A stretch of 64,000 bases of DNA, taken from JAMQKA01 sp034521835 (GTDB lineage: Bacteria > Bacteroidota > Rhodothermia > Balneolales > Balneolaceae). The position numbers and the translations under genes were made by a program. Where the stretch lies: NCBI GenBank assembly GCA_034521835.1, contig JAXHMA010000003.1, positions 496,001 through 560,000 of the forward strand, read 5' to 3'. Under the pieces are notes generated by a model. That model had not been told where the DNA came from and made no database searches. It was given only the letters and a program-made list of their open reading frames with translations. Below, piece by piece: positions 29,785 through 39,900 of this stretch; position 1 is the first letter of the stretch; the number at the start of each line of letters is the position of its first letter.

Positions 29785-30136
29785 AATCTTTTCTTTTAGG
29801 GGATTGAAATTAAAGTGTAAAAGTTTGGGATGGTTCCCTTCTTCAGTTGTTATACACTAGAATGCTGCGGGTACCCCTAATCAATGATCAAGTTTTTTTT
29901 GAGGGAACTGGTAAGAGGCGATGGGAGAAGTAAATAAAAATCCCGAACCTGGAATTTGATTCGGGAGCGTGATTAGTAGAGTGATTTTGGCAGACTAGAA
30001 AGGGAGCACTAAAACCTGATATTTGGTCAACGATGGTATCTGAGCGAATTCCAAACCAAAATTTATACTCATAAATGAGAATTTCGGAGTTGTAAAAAAT
30101 CCGAAACTAGACATAGTTACGGCTTTGCAAAGTCCT
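29785..30136. other. Intergenic region, 352 bases
   Basis: Contains no gene that I can support. It holds the hairpin terminator at 29941-29966. Next to the DUF3127 stop, TTGCAAAGTCCTCTAAAAAG at 30125-30144 recurs with one base changed at 61182-61201. Confidence 0.6.
29941..29966 (-). terminator. Rho-independent terminator for the DUF3127 transcript
   Basis: Seven-bp perfect stem (TCCCGAA / TTCGGGA) with a 12-base loop. On the minus strand it is followed by TTTTTATTTAC. It lies about 170 bases downstream of the DUF3127 stop. Confidence 0.6.
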
Positions 30137-30499
30137 CTAAAAAGGGATCTCATCATCCATGTCTATGGTGGGTTCCTCGTCGTTAAACGGCACATCATCC
30201 TGCGGAGGTCCGCCTTGAGCCCCCTGACCCTGCTCGCGTTCTATTTTCCAGGCTTTAACGTCGGTATACCAGCGGCCGTTATATTCGCGGCTCTGGATGT
30301 CGATATGGGCGGTAAGCTGCTCTCCTTGCTGAACGTCAAATTCGTCAATTTTATCACCCCATTGTGTAATGCAGACTTTCTTCGGGTACTGGTCTTGTGT
30401 TTCAAGGATAAACTCCTGCTTGCGCCACGGACCGTTTTTGCTGGAACCCGACTGCTCTTCTAAAACTTCTATTACTTTACCTTCTATTTGCAGATCCAT
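30137..30499 (-). CDS. DUF3127-domain protein
   Basis: Protein of 120 residues. The family, nearly confined to Bacteroidota and relatives, has an OB-like fold. Visible features are MDLQIEGKVIEVL at the start, GPWRKQEFILET, CITQWGDKIDEF and YTDVKAWKIER. A low-complexity Gln/Gly/Pro stretch follows, and the tail DMDDEIPF resembles the acidic C-terminal tip of single-stranded DNA-binding proteins. That tail suggests a nucleic-acid-related role, as an inference. The gene is monocistronic. Confidence 0.88.
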   Translation of the reverse strand: MDLQIEGKVIEVLEEQSGSSKNGPWRKQEFILETQDQYPKKVCITQWGDKIDEFDVQQGEQLTAHIDIQSREYNGRWYTDVKAWKIEREQGQGAQGGPPQDDVPFNDEEPTIDMDDEIPF

Positions 30500-30669
30500 A
30501 GTTACTAATTACTGGACATTCGCTATTGAAATTTCAATGGTGATTGAGGATATGAAGGCCTCGGATTTATTTCAATTAAAATGTCAGAGAAAATAGAAGT
30601 TTTATTTTTGGGCCTGCAGCAAGTCGCTATGCAAAAATTTTAACCATCATGACAAGCTATTTAAAAAGC

Positions 30670-31605
30670 TTAATCATTTTGGCTATTCGGATTAAAGCTC
30701 ATTTTGGGATAATCTGCCACTAACAGTTCTACTCTCGTGTCTTTATTAATTTCAGTCATCTTCAACGTGGTTACATCTCCACTTTCAAAGTCCTCAGATA
30801 CCATCTCCATGACAGTACCATAAGGATAACTTTCGGGAATTTTACCCTTCAAATACTTGGCATTCGCATTGGCATTAAACATCATGAAATTTGTTTCTAC
30901 AAGTACATCACGACTTATCCAGAGTTCTATAACTCCTTGTTCACTCTCCGAGCGATAGCCGTCACAATCGTAACCGAGGATGTTCTTGCTCCCTATTTTG
31001 GTATATCCCTGCCATTCGTCCATTTCATCCCAGTTGACCTCCTCTCCATACATGTCAGTGGTATCTTCAGCCGCATTTTGGGTCGCTTGCCCCCAATCAT
31101 AGGCAAAAGAGAATTTGTCGGTGTCGTTGCTCATTAACATCAACATGGCAGCATTTTTAAAATCATAAATGATAAAGAGTTCTCCGTCTTCTTTTTTCAT
31201 TTCCTCTGAGCTGAATGTTGTACCGGTATAACTCTCATCTTTGTTGTAATGCATATGCATAGTAACAGGTGGATCAGATTTCCCGGTTTTTTTTACGGTT
31301 TCGATCTCCATAGTGGTAATCGTATCAAAAGTATAAATTTCCTCTGTTTTTACGTTGCTGTTCATGGAAAAGGGTACCGGCCCTGATAGACTGTCTTGTT
31401 GAATATCACCAAAAATCGAATTCCATGATCTTTCTACCATTCGTTCAGCTGCTTGTTCCACCTGTTCAGCAATTTTCTCTTCTACTTTTTGCTGGGCAGC
31501 TTCCTGTGCTTTCTGCTTGAGCCGGTTAAAAATTTGAGCTTCCGCCTGAACGGTGAAGGTAATAGAGATCAGGCTGGTAATTACAAATAACGTCAGATAT
31601 TTCAT
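30670..31605 (-). CDS. DUF4412-domain exported protein
   Basis: Protein of 311 residues. A signal peptide is visible over about residues 1-23 (hydrophobic LFVITSLISITFTV, then QAEA). It is followed by a helical, Gln/Glu-rich region (about 24-60) and a DUF4412 beta-rich domain, recognised by KNILGYDCDGYRSE near residue 215 and LWISRDVL near residue 231. Family members are periplasmic or surface proteins of unknown role in Bacteroidota. It is monocistronic, with 299 bases upstream in which I see no gene. Confidence 0.82.
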   Translation of the reverse strand: MKYLTLFVITSLISITFTVQAEAQIFNRLKQKAQEAAQQKVEEKIAEQVEQAAERMVERSWNSIFGDIQQDSLSGPVPFSMNSNVKTEEIYTFDTITTMEIETVKKTGKSDPPVTMHMHYNKDESYTGTTFSSEEMKKEDGELFIIYDFKNAAMLMLMSNDTDKFSFAYDWGQATQNAAEDTTDMYGEEVNWDEMDEWQGYTKIGSKNILGYDCDGYRSESEQGVIELWISRDVLVETNFMMFNANANAKYLKGKIPESYPYGTVMEMVSEDFESGDVTTLKMTEINKDTRVELLVADYPKMSFNPNSQND

Positions 31606-31904
31606 GAATACTCTTCTTTATATTTTTAATAAAATTTTTACAGTTGTAAGCTACGAAAATTTCCAACTAACTTGCTGAAAATAATAAGGTTCTAACCTGG
31701 TAACTACCTGTTTTTTTGAACGAGATAGGCTGGATACCGGCGACTTTTGTTTTTGGATTACTGTAGCAGCAGAAATGTAGTTTGGTTATTGCTACCTGGG
31801 CTCCCTATGCATGGGGGAGAAAGGGTATGGAGGTAAAGGTTCGATATGAGAATAGTTTTGAAAACTGTTTTTTTGATCATATGCCTTCATCTGTAAGGTC
31901 CCTC

Positions 31905-32846
31905 TTAGTTTTCCTCCTCGGGAACGATTGATATGCTATCCAGTGATAGTCCCTTCATAATTGCATCGTAGTTGGTGATGTCGGTTGGGATAATGACATC
32001 ATTATTTTTATTGGCCAGCCTTGAGAGTTTCTCGATATATTTTTCGGCCAGGCGCATCTGCATCGCCTCTTTGCCTTTTTGAGTATTCAGCGCTTCTGCA
32101 ATTGCCTCGATGGAAACAGCCGTCGCTTCTGCAAGTTCCTCAATTTCCTGGGCAACCCCCTCAGCCTCGTTGATACGGCGGGTCATTTCGCCTTCCGAAA
32201 CATTGATGATTTCACGCTTTTTCCCTTCCGCGTCATTGATGGACGACTCCATAACGCCCTCTGAATGAGCGATGGTAGCCCTGCGCTCGCGTTCAGCCGT
32301 CATCTGCCGTTCCATGGCGCGTTGTATGGTGCGGGGCGTCATAATATTTTTAATCTCATATCGATGCACGCGTATTCCCCATGATTTTTCCATCTCGCTG
32401 ACTACATCCACGACCTCTTTGTTGATGATGCCTCGATCTTCAAACGTGTCGTCCAGATCCATGGTACCGATCACTGAGCGCGTCGTGGTCTGGGCCAGCT
32501 GAACAGAGGCAAACCGATAATCGGTGACACCGTAGCTTGCATTTACGGGATCAATGACGCTAAGGTAGATCACACCATCTACCTCCACTTTTACGTTGTC
32601 TTTTGTGAAGCATTCCTGGGGCTCTACTTCGATGGTTTCTTCTCGCAGGTCCTGCCGGTATTTAACTTTGTCGAAAAAGGGAACCAGCGCATGAAAACCG
32701 GGTCCCAGAGTTTTATGATATTTCCCCAGCCGCTCAACAACGTACGCTTTCTGGGTGGGAACCAGCTGTATCGACTGGATAAATTTATACAGGATATAAA
32801 TGGCCAGCAGGCCGAGCAGTACTTTGCTGATAGTTTCTATAATCAT
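31905..32846 (-). CDS. SPFH/band 7 (stomatin/QmcA-like) membrane protein
   Basis: Membrane scaffold protein of 313 residues. One N-terminal membrane segment (about residues 5-22) is followed by the SPFH domain (VPTQKAYVVERLGKY, then GPGFHALVPFFDKVKYR). A long charged coiled coil then runs over about residues 175-260. Such proteins form oligomeric rings that organise membrane microdomains and proteases. Its start overlaps the end of the second SPFH gene by 4 bases, and NfeD lies further upstream. This is the common NfeD-stomatin arrangement, here with two SPFH genes. Confidence 0.9.
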   Translation of the reverse strand: MIIETISKVLLGLLAIYILYKFIQSIQLVPTQKAYVVERLGKYHKTLGPGFHALVPFFDKVKYRQDLREETIEVEPQECFTKDNVKVEVDGVIYLSVIDPVNASYGVTDYRFASVQLAQTTTRSVIGTMDLDDTFEDRGIINKEVVDVVSEMEKSWGIRVHRYEIKNIMTPRTIQRAMERQMTAERERRATIAHSEGVMESSINDAEGKKREIINVSEGEMTRRINEAEGVAQEIEELAEATAVSIEAIAEALNTQKGKEAMQMRLAEKYIEKLSRLANKNNDVIIPTDITNYDAIMKGLSLDSISIVPEEEN

Positions 32847-33787
32847 TGGGTCTCTCCGCTTGATGTTGTGTTAAATGATTTGGGCGTATGGTCGCTTATT
32901 TTGCCGACTCCCTCGAAAAAGGTTTTCAGGTTGGCGGTTTCGGTGGGGAGCACAGAAATGTTGGCGCCCTCAATTACTTTGCCAAGCTGCTCAATATACT
33001 GCTCGGTCAGTCGCGTTTTGACGGCAAGTTGACCGCCCGGCTTTTCTATCGCCTTTGAAATTCGATTTAGGCCTTTGGCCATCGCCTTGGAGATCAGCTC
33101 CATTTCCTGTGCTTTTCCTTTCGCTTCATTAATTCGCTTTTGCCGGTTCGCCTCGGAGACCAGGATGGCAGATTTTCGCTCTCCCTGCGACTCGTTGATG
33201 CGCGAATCGCGCGTACCGGTCGACTCGACGATTTCGGCGCGTTTATCCCGTTCGGCCTCCATCTGCTTTTCCAGGGTGTTGATGATATCGCTGGAAGGGC
33301 GGATGTTCTTGATCTCGTACCGCATCACCTTAATACCCCACGGATCTGAGGCTTTGTCGATTTCACGGACGATATTCTCATTCATCTGCTCCCGCTCAGA
33401 AAAGGTTTCATCGAGCGTAATCTTACCGATTTCACTTCGCATGGTGGTTTGCGCCAGGTTGATGGCCGCGGGCCGGTAATCCCCGATACCGTAGCTGGCT
33501 TTGTAGGAGTCCATCACCTTAATGTAAACGAGCCCGTCAACCTCCACCTCAATATTATCTTTGGTGATGCAGGTCTGGCTGGGCACGTCGATCACCTGTT
33601 CGCGCATCTCCTGCCGGTAGGCCGGCTGATCCACAAAGGGAATGAGGAAATGGAAGCCTGGTTTCAGCGTTTCATTGTATTTGCCCAGGCGTTCTTTGAT
33701 GACTTCTTCACGCATTTCCACCACCATAAAAACCTTGGTGACGATGAAGACACCAATCAAAATGAGTATAAGAAATAAAGTCCACAT
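32843..33787 (-). CDS. SPFH/band 7 membrane protein, paralogue of the next gene
   Basis: Protein of 314 residues, similar along its length to the neighbour at 31905-32846. It has an N-terminal membrane helix, then VVEMREEVIKERLGKY, then KPGFHFLIPFVDQPAYR, and a coiled coil with DSRINESQGERKSAILVSEA. The C-terminus adds a short serine/threonine tail. The pair probably arose by duplication and may form mixed oligomers. The stop overlaps the start of the downstream SPFH gene (ATGA type), and NfeD ends 31 bases upstream. Confidence 0.9.
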   Translation of the reverse strand: MWTLFLILILIGVFIVTKVFMVVEMREEVIKERLGKYNETLKPGFHFLIPFVDQPAYRQEMREQVIDVPSQTCITKDNIEVEVDGLVYIKVMDSYKASYGIGDYRPAAINLAQTTMRSEIGKITLDETFSEREQMNENIVREIDKASDPWGIKVMRYEIKNIRPSSDIINTLEKQMEAERDKRAEIVESTGTRDSRINESQGERKSAILVSEANRQKRINEAKGKAQEMELISKAMAKGLNRISKAIEKPGGQLAVKTRLTEQYIEQLGKVIEGANISVLPTETANLKTFFEGVGKISDHTPKSFNTTSSGETQ

Positions 33788-33818
33788 AGATAATTTGGTT
33801 AATGAATAATTCTGTTGA

Positions 33819-34286
33819 TTAATCCTCTATTTCGTCCAGTGGTTCTACAATCCAGGTGACATTGTCGCGAAACCGTATTCTCGCTTTTTGACCCTCTTTC
33901 AGTTCACCCTCGAGGGTGCGGGCCTGCCAGGAGATACCCTGGTAACGGATGCGTCCGCTATTGTCGGTTGAGTTCACCGGTTCTATCACTTCCACGACCT
34001 CGTCGATCGCTTCAAAATCCTCGTCGGCTAGTTTAAAGGAACTTTCGCCGCCCCAGTATTTCATGATAAGCGGTCGCATGAGTAAAATCAGCCCGATGGA
34101 GGTAAACAGCCAGGTGAGAACAGCTACTGTTGGGTCAGTGAGGAATCCCAGAAAACGGAGCCCACCCACCAGCAAACCACTTAATCCAAGGAAAAAAGAG
34201 ACCCCGCCGGGAATGAAGGTCTCAAGCAGCATTAAAAAAATTCCCCCAATAAAAAATATCCAGGTTACCGTTTCGCCATCCATCAA
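33819..34286 (-). CDS. NfeD-family membrane protein
   Basis: Short NfeD of 155 residues. Two or three hydrophobic segments (about residues 7-75) are followed by a soluble OB-fold domain (about 95-150; RIRYQGISWQARTLEGELKE). It lacks the N-terminal protease domain of long NfeD forms. NfeD proteins work with SPFH proteins, two of which are encoded immediately downstream on the same strand, so this is the first gene of a three-gene membrane-quality operon. Confidence 0.9.
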   Translation of the reverse strand: MMDGETVTWIFFIGGIFLMLLETFIPGGVSFFLGLSGLLVGGLRFLGFLTDPTVAVLTWLFTSIGLILLMRPLIMKYWGGESSFKLADEDFEAIDEVVEVIEPVNSTDNSGRIRYQGISWQARTLEGELKEGQKARIRFRDNVTWIVEPLDEIED

Positions 34287-34510
34287 TTAAGCTGTTTAAT
34301 TACGACCAATTTGATCCAAAATGTTACAAAAAATAATCGAATGTTTAACTCCTAATTTTACTGTTTAGACTCTCCAATACAATTTTTCAGGCAGCAGACC
34401 ACCTGCGGTTGTTTATTAGAAAGACTTAATCCCCTTTGCTGTAACAACATGTTGCTGTTTCGTTCTTGTGTAATGGATAACAAGTAAGGACATATAGATT
34501 TATAAAATTA

Positions 34511-34894
34511 ATGCTGAAGGAAGTGCGAAATAATAGATCAGTACTTATAGTAGAAGACCAGATGATCATTGCTCTCATGCTTGAAAAAATGGTTATGAGT
34601 ATGGGCCATACCGTAGTTGGTAAAGTTACCAGTGGGGAAGCGGCGGTAGAAGCCGTAAAAGAACATGATCCCGATCTGATCCTTATGGATATTCGGCTTC
34701 AGGGTAAGATGGACGGTGTAGAAGCGATGAAAAAAATAAACGAACAGATTCGCAAGCCGGTTATTTTTGTGACCGGGAATTCTGATGAGGCCCAACGACA
34801 ACGAGTTAAAGAGATTGATCATCTGGATTTTCTTGTTAAGCCCGTAAGCTATAATGACCTGACAAAATCGATGAATAAGGCAAAAGCCTCATAG
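34511..34894 (+). CDS. Stand-alone response regulator receiver protein
   Basis: Single CheY-like receiver domain of 127 residues without an output domain. The acidic pocket is VLIVEDQ (about residues 12-18), the phosphorylated aspartate is in LILMDIRL (about residue 58), the threonine is in VIFVTGNS and the lysine is in FLVKPVSY (about residue 112). No histidine kinase is nearby, so the partner is encoded elsewhere. It is divergent from the NfeD operon. Confidence 0.92.
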   Translation: MLKEVRNNRSVLIVEDQMIIALMLEKMVMSMGHTVVGKVTSGEAAVEAVKEHDPDLILMDIRLQGKMDGVEAMKKINEQIRKPVIFVTGNSDEAQRQRVKEIDHLDFLVKPVSYNDLTKSMNKAKAS

Positions 34895-35073
34895 TACAGT
34901 TTAAGGCTTTTGAAGATCTATTCTCCGGTCGGTTAGCCACTCTTATTTAGCAAATACCGGTAATTTGTGCCGTCCTAGCCTGTCTATGTGCACAAGACTT
35001 TTTCATTTTTTTGAATCTTTTGGGTTATTTTTTCGTATTGCCAAGCGATTGAGAATAAAAACCGGAACAGGTA

Positions 35074-35763
35074 ATGGGCTCTAAATTTAAATCTCTTAAA
35101 AATCAGCTGCGTTTTTTAGAAGAAAGTGATCAAAGCCTCAGTAAAAAACGCTCATCTGTTCGCAGCTCAAAATCTAAACTCTCCAGTATTTCGAGATATG
35201 TGCTGTTCGGTGCTTTTTTGGTTGCTTTTCTCTCTTACGCCGCGGCACGGTATGGAATGCCTGAGCAAGAAGTCTCAAACCCGGTACAGGATTTTTTCAG
35301 CTGGGTTGATCAGCCCAACGATGAGTTGCTACAGGGTATGGGGGACTGGATGGAGGATATGGGATATACCGACCTGACCAGGGAAGACCTTATTGAACTA
35401 CGACAAGATGGGGTAACAGCTACATTTACATCTCACATGCGAGATTTGGGTTATACGGACCTCACCCTGGAGCAGCTTGTACGTCTTCGCCAAAATGATG
35501 TATCCTCAACATTTACAGCTATGATGAAAGAGCTTGGCTACCAGCTTTCTGTTGAAGATCTCATACAGCTACGCCAGCATGATGTTACGGCCTATTTTAC
35601 GAGCAATATGCACGATTTTGGATATACCGACATCACTATGGAAGAATTAATTCGTCTGAAAGATACCGGTGTATCAACATCCGAAGTGGAAAGCCTGGTT
35701 GAAGAGAGCGAAACCCTGCCTACCATTGATGAGCTGATTCGCCACCGCATCAGCAACCAGTAA
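35074..35763 (+). CDS. Membrane protein with four short helical repeats
   Basis: Protein of 229 residues. A basic cytoplasmic N-terminus (about 1-42) is followed by one membrane segment (YVLFGAFLVAFLSYAAARYG, about 43-62). Four repeats of about 33 residues then follow, each of the form lGYtDLTxExLIxLRqxgVTxxFtxxM. Similar repeats occur at the C-terminus of some BlaR1/M56-type proteins, but no peptidase is present here. The repeated part would lie outside the cytoplasm if the N-terminus is inside. Function unknown. The start at 35074 may be GTG-like; no strong ribosome site is seen. Confidence 0.65.
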   Translation: MGSKFKSLKNQLRFLEESDQSLSKKRSSVRSSKSKLSSISRYVLFGAFLVAFLSYAAARYGMPEQEVSNPVQDFFSWVDQPNDELLQGMGDWMEDMGYTDLTREDLIELRQDGVTATFTSHMRDLGYTDLTLEQLVRLRQNDVSSTFTAMMKELGYQLSVEDLIQLRQHDVTAYFTSNMHDFGYTDITMEELIRLKDTGVSTSEVESLVEESETLPTIDELIRHRISNQ

Positions 35764-35794
35764 ATCAGGATTAATGTCACTTATTTTTCAGGTG

Positions 35795-36110
35795 CATAAG
35801 GGCATCCCTTTTGTCTTGATACAAAAGAGATTTAACCATTTTTTCTCTTGCTGTTATGAATGGGTAATATTTGAAACTCTTGGTTTAGAAATTATCTGCC
35901 CTGTGTCCAGAGAATCCCTGCAACACATTATCGAAGAGTCGATGAACGATGTAAAGCAATGAAGGCAGAACAAGTCCGATAGCCCAACAGCTGGGATTCT
36001 TTGGCGATTCATTTTTTGATTCGTTTTTTCGTCGTAAAAAAAATGAATACCTTTTTAAGAGAATGAGCTAAAAAAGAACGGCCTGGAGAAATCTCATTCT
36101 ACCGTTATTT
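35795..36110 (+). repeat. Interspersed repeat copy (hairpin A and 98-bp module E)
   Basis: Non-coding stretch between two genes. It starts with the CTTTTGT-CTTGAT-ACAAAAG hairpin and contains the 98-bp module E with imperfect ends CCAGAGAATCCC and GGGATTCTTTGG (35907-36004). It ends with the TTTTTTGATTCGTTTTTTC / AAAAAAATGAAT segment shared by all copies. The remaining bases to 36383 show no gene. Confidence 0.75.
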
Positions 36111-36383
36111 GAACCAATTTTGGTATTCTACGCGTACAAAATGCTCATTTATGAGCTATAAATTTCGATTTTAACTTCCCCAGCCTGGACCTTGGATAAA
36201 ATACCTGGTTCTTCAACCCCCACTAGATAACAAGACAGGAAAAAGCACCATAGTGTTAAAAAAAATTAATATATTTAAACGGGTTTTATGTTTGGTTCAG
36301 CATTTTGTAGTCTCGCATAATTAAACTAAGTGACTGTATTGACTAAAGTTGACTACTAGAGAGAGCCAGCAATAAATCAAATT

Positions 36384-37641
36384 ATGGACTTAAAACTTCT
36401 CGGAGATATTTTACCTCCATTTGTTACAACTATTGGAGCGGCAATTATCGCTTATTATGCAATACCGGTTATAATCAAGGTGTCGCATTTAAAGCATCTC
36501 TTTGACAATCCGTCTGATGAGCGTAAGCTTCACACGTTCAATATCCCGAATTTGGGTGGTATCGCTATTTTTTGCGCCGCTACGGTCTCATTTCTCCTAA
36601 GTGGTTATGCCACGGCGGGCTGGGTTCCCTATGTAGCAGCCGGTCTTATCCTGCTATTTTTCTCGGGCATAAAGGATGATATTCTAGTTATATCCGCACC
36701 AAAGAAGCTCGGTGTCCAGCTGGTGGCCATCGCCGCACCAATTATTGGCGTGCAATGCGTGATTACGGACCTGGGAGGCATATTTGGGCTCTACGAGATA
36801 CCCTATGTGGCAGGTCTTCTTCTTACGTTTTTTACCATGGTGGTGGTCATTAATGCTTATAACCTGATTGATGGCATTGACGGACTTGCGGGGTATCGGG
36901 GCGATGGTATCGCTGTTACTGGGGGGATGGTTCTGGTCGGTGGGCTTACTGCCGGAAGCGATGATCGCATTTTCCCTGTTCGGTTCCCTGGTTGCCTTTC
37001 TCTGGTACAATTTTGAACCGGCCTCTATTTTTATGGGGGATACCGGATCGCAGGTGGTAGGCTACCTGCTCTCATTCCTGGCTGTTCGATTTGTCAATTT
37101 TGGTATTACAGCGGAAATGGCTATCCCATTTCAAAATGCTATCCCGGTCTTAATCCTGGCTGCTTTTATCGTCCCCCTTTATGATACGTTGAGGGTCTTC
37201 CTGATTCGAACGTTCCATGGCCGCTCTCCCTTCTCGGCTGACAGGCTTCACGTGCATCACCAGCTTATTGATGTTGGGTTTTCCCACAAAACCACCTGCT
37301 TTATTATCTATTTTTATAACATTGCTATCGTGGGATTTACCCTCATAATGGCTGATTATAATGTGAACTTATTATTTGCTGGTTTACTTGCAACGGCCTT
37401 CATTCTATTCCCTACCTTTAAATTTAAACGCAGAGTACTCAGGTTTTTTGGAATCGATATCCCCTCAGCCCGGTATATTAATGCCCTGGAGCGAAAATAT
37501 GGTATCACGAACAAAACCATCGGGCATAATCCGGTTTCTCCCTCCAATGGTAATGATGAGCCAGTCCATTCTTCTCATAATTATGATGAGGAAACCGATA
37601 CCGATGAATTTGAGGAGCAAGAGTCCAAGATATTCACCTAG
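36384..37641 (+). pseudogene. WecA/MraY-family undecaprenyl-phosphate sugar-1-phosphate transferase, one frameshift
   Basis: Multi-spanning membrane enzyme of about 418 residues when repaired. It transfers a sugar-1-phosphate to undecaprenyl phosphate, the first step of polysaccharide or O-antigen assembly. Visible motifs are DNPSDERKLHTFNIPNLGG near residue 40, GIKDDIL near residue 93, NAYNLIDGIDGLAG near residue 157, GDTGSQVVGYLLSF and the HVHHQLIDVGFSH loop. A single extra G in a run of four G near 36893 breaks the frame; removing it restores GLAGIGAMVSL. The C-terminus is long and acidic. A GT2 gene follows on the same strand, so it begins an exopolysaccharide set. Confidence 0.85.
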
Positions 37642-37801
37642 TCACGTGTCGGGGGAGTACACGGGGATTATATGATGAATAGCAGGAAAAGAAGAATACC
37701 TCAAAATAACGGTCTGCAGTGAAAATCTGACTACTTGGTGATTATTTGTATCTACTACAAATGAAAATCAACATAAATGATTTTACAGTCGATATAGATT
37801 G

Positions 37802-38623
37802 ATGGATCAAGATGATGTTGATATATCCGTTATTATCCCCACCTATAATATGGCCTCATTACTCCCAGAGGCAGTTGAAAGTGTTGCAAACAGCAGTTGT
37901 CAAAACACAGAGCTAATAATTGTTGATGATGGCTCCACCGACGATACGAGTGCAGTGGTAAGAAATCTTATTAAAAGATATGAAGAACAAATTGAATCCC
38001 CTCGCATACGCTATAATCAAATACAGCACGCTGGCAAGGCGGCAGCACTTAACCGGGCATTAAATGAGATCCAGGGTGCATTTATTACTGTTTTAGATGC
38101 CGACGACAAGCTACCTGAACAGAGTCTTGAGCAACGATACCGGCGGGCTATATCTGCCCAGGCAGACCTGGTTCTTGGTGGTTTTTGTACGTTTAATGGG
38201 GATGAGATATTTGAAGTACGTTCAGCTCCCGATTTCAATTCTTTTAGCGGATTAACAAACAAAGTGTTGTTTAATGCACGTTCGCCCTTCCATCAAAACA
38301 GCATGCTCATTTCCAAAGAGCTCATGCAGCGGGTGGGATCCTTTGATGAACGGCTGTTCAGAGCACAGGATAAGGATTATGCCCTCCGCTTGATAAAAAA
38401 AGCCAGAAATATAGAAGTGATGGAGAAGCCTGTTTATATGTACCGCCAGTATCCGCGAGGGTTATTCAACCGGCTTCGCAATCGTGCCTGTACGATCCGT
38501 TATAAGTCGATGGTGATTTATAAACACACGCGGGGGATCAAACGATGGGTTGCTCTTTCCTGGGGCATCATTATTGAAGCCGGTAAGATGGGATATGAGC
38601 TATTTTCATTTTACAGGAAGTAG
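37802..38623 (+). CDS. Glycosyltransferase family 2
   Basis: GT-A-fold transferase of 273 residues, cytoplasmic face of the membrane. Features are SVIIPTYNMASLLPEAVESV at the start, IIVDDGSTDDTS near residue 40, the nucleotide-sugar DXD-type motif in VLDADDKLPEQSL near residue 98, and HQNSMLISKELMQRVGSFDE. The C-terminal part is basic and hydrophobic. It follows the WecA-like gene, so it probably extends the lipid-linked sugar. The ATG at 37802 is used rather than a TTG one codon upstream. Confidence 0.9.
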   Translation: MDQDDVDISVIIPTYNMASLLPEAVESVANSSCQNTELIIVDDGSTDDTSAVVRNLIKRYEEQIESPRIRYNQIQHAGKAAALNRALNEIQGAFITVLDADDKLPEQSLEQRYRRAISAQADLVLGGFCTFNGDEIFEVRSAPDFNSFSGLTNKVLFNARSPFHQNSMLISKELMQRVGSFDERLFRAQDKDYALRLIKKARNIEVMEKPVYMYRQYPRGLFNRLRNRACTIRYKSMVIYKHTRGIKRWVALSWGIIIEAGKMGYELFSFYRK

Positions 38624-38868
38624 GAAATAATGAGTAGCTCTTGATTAAGCAAGCTATCTCTGATTTTCACGTTTGCGAACTATCATTCTCTATTACAATG
38701 GAATGGTCTCAGTGTTACTGTATCCTCGCTATTTTGGAAGCTACGCCTAACTCCCCATCATGGTCATGCTTTTGTCAAGAGACGAAATGACATCGATTAA
38801 ACAGGGATCAGGAATCCCACGGTGAGGAACCTACCGCTCCCGTGTTGCCATATTGTATATTGGTGAAT

Positions 38869-39351
38869 TCAATGCTTTGTTTTGCGAAGGTAGTAGATAA
38901 GCCAGGGTATATATGCCATAGAAAGAACAGGTACCAGATATGAGATAAGGAAGTCTGCCAGGTAGAATGAGTTGGAAAAATAACCACAACCGATAATCAG
39001 AAGTAATAAAATAAGGAGGAAGGAGAGGATGTGAAATCCGATCAGGTACAAGTAATACTTCACCTCGAAAGTGACAAATACCAGGGAAATAATTGCAACT
39101 AAGAAGAAAAATCCCCCTTGAATCCGGTAATAGATCGTACTGCTGTTTTCCTGCTCTCCGAATTGTATAGCAAAATAAACGCCTGCTGCGTCAGGGTCTA
39201 TTCGTACATTCGACTGGGTGTTGGAGATTACAGTCTGACAAACCGGTTTGACGATCTCATCAGCGGTTATTACCCGCAGCGGACGCCAGAGCTGAAAATA
39301 GGCTATCACAATAAGTACCGCTACCAATATTTTGAGGAGTATAGCCTTCAT
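38869..39351 (-). CDS. Four-helix membrane protein, probable exosortase-associated partner
   Basis: Protein of 160 residues with about four hydrophobic segments (about 5-20, 83-98, 100-125 and 130-152) and a soluble loop between the first two. Its size and layout match small membrane proteins that accompany the short Bacteroidota exosortases (XrtX-associated type). I base this on resemblance and neighbourhood, not on a decisive motif. An exosortase gene lies on the same strand 2.8 kb upstream, separated by a decayed IS110 and repeats. Confidence 0.5.
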   Translation of the reverse strand: MKAILLKILVAVLIVIAYFQLWRPLRVITADEIVKPVCQTVISNTQSNVRIDPDAAGVYFAIQFGEQENSSTIYYRIQGGFFFLVAIISLVFVTFEVKYYLYLIGFHILSFLLILLLLIIGCGYFSNSFYLADFLISYLVPVLSMAYIPWLIYYLRKTKH

Positions 39352-39544
39352 GAGGGAGGATTTGAAAAATTAATGAATGATCAATCAATATAACTTCTAC
39401 TTTGGATAAGATCAGGAGATTTGGGTAATCATTTAAAATTAACACGCTGTATGAGCTTGACGGAACTGCCTGTACCATGTTCGTTATTCAGGTGTTCATT
39501 TTGGGTTGATATAATAAGGGAGTAGCTCGGATTTTTTTCTGGTG

Positions 39545-39900
39545 ATAGAGTCTCTTTTTGGAAGCATCCTTTCGTCTTGATACAAAAAGAGACTCAACAA
39601 TCAAGAAGAATTAAACTCAACCGGTTTGATTACGCTTTGTGTCTCTGTAAGAATCAGCAGCCAAAGCCGGTTTCAGACAGAAATTCTTTCGGTTTTTTCG
39701 CTTACTGCTATAAAGAGTTTTTTCAAGCTCTTAGTTTTGAAATAGTCTCCCCCGAGTCCAGAGAATCCTTGCAATACTCAATCGAAGAGCGGGGGGACGA
39801 TCCAAAGCAAGGAAGGTAAAAAACAGGCATTATAGCCCAACATCTGGGATTCTTTGGCGACTTTTTTGATTGGTTATTGAGTAAAAGCTTAGCATTGTAT
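39545..39900 (+). repeat. Interspersed repeat copy with module E
   Basis: Copy of the interspersed repeat: CTTTCGTCTTGATACAAAAAG hairpin variant (first base 39570), a middle segment shared with 46180-46310, and module E at 39758-39857. From about 39901 to 40134 a further palindromic piece follows (CTCCCTGGAGAAGGAGG; CCCTTCAAAGGGGGACGTT) that recurs inverted near 62385-62420. No gene is seen between 39352 and the IS110 left end. Confidence 0.7.
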
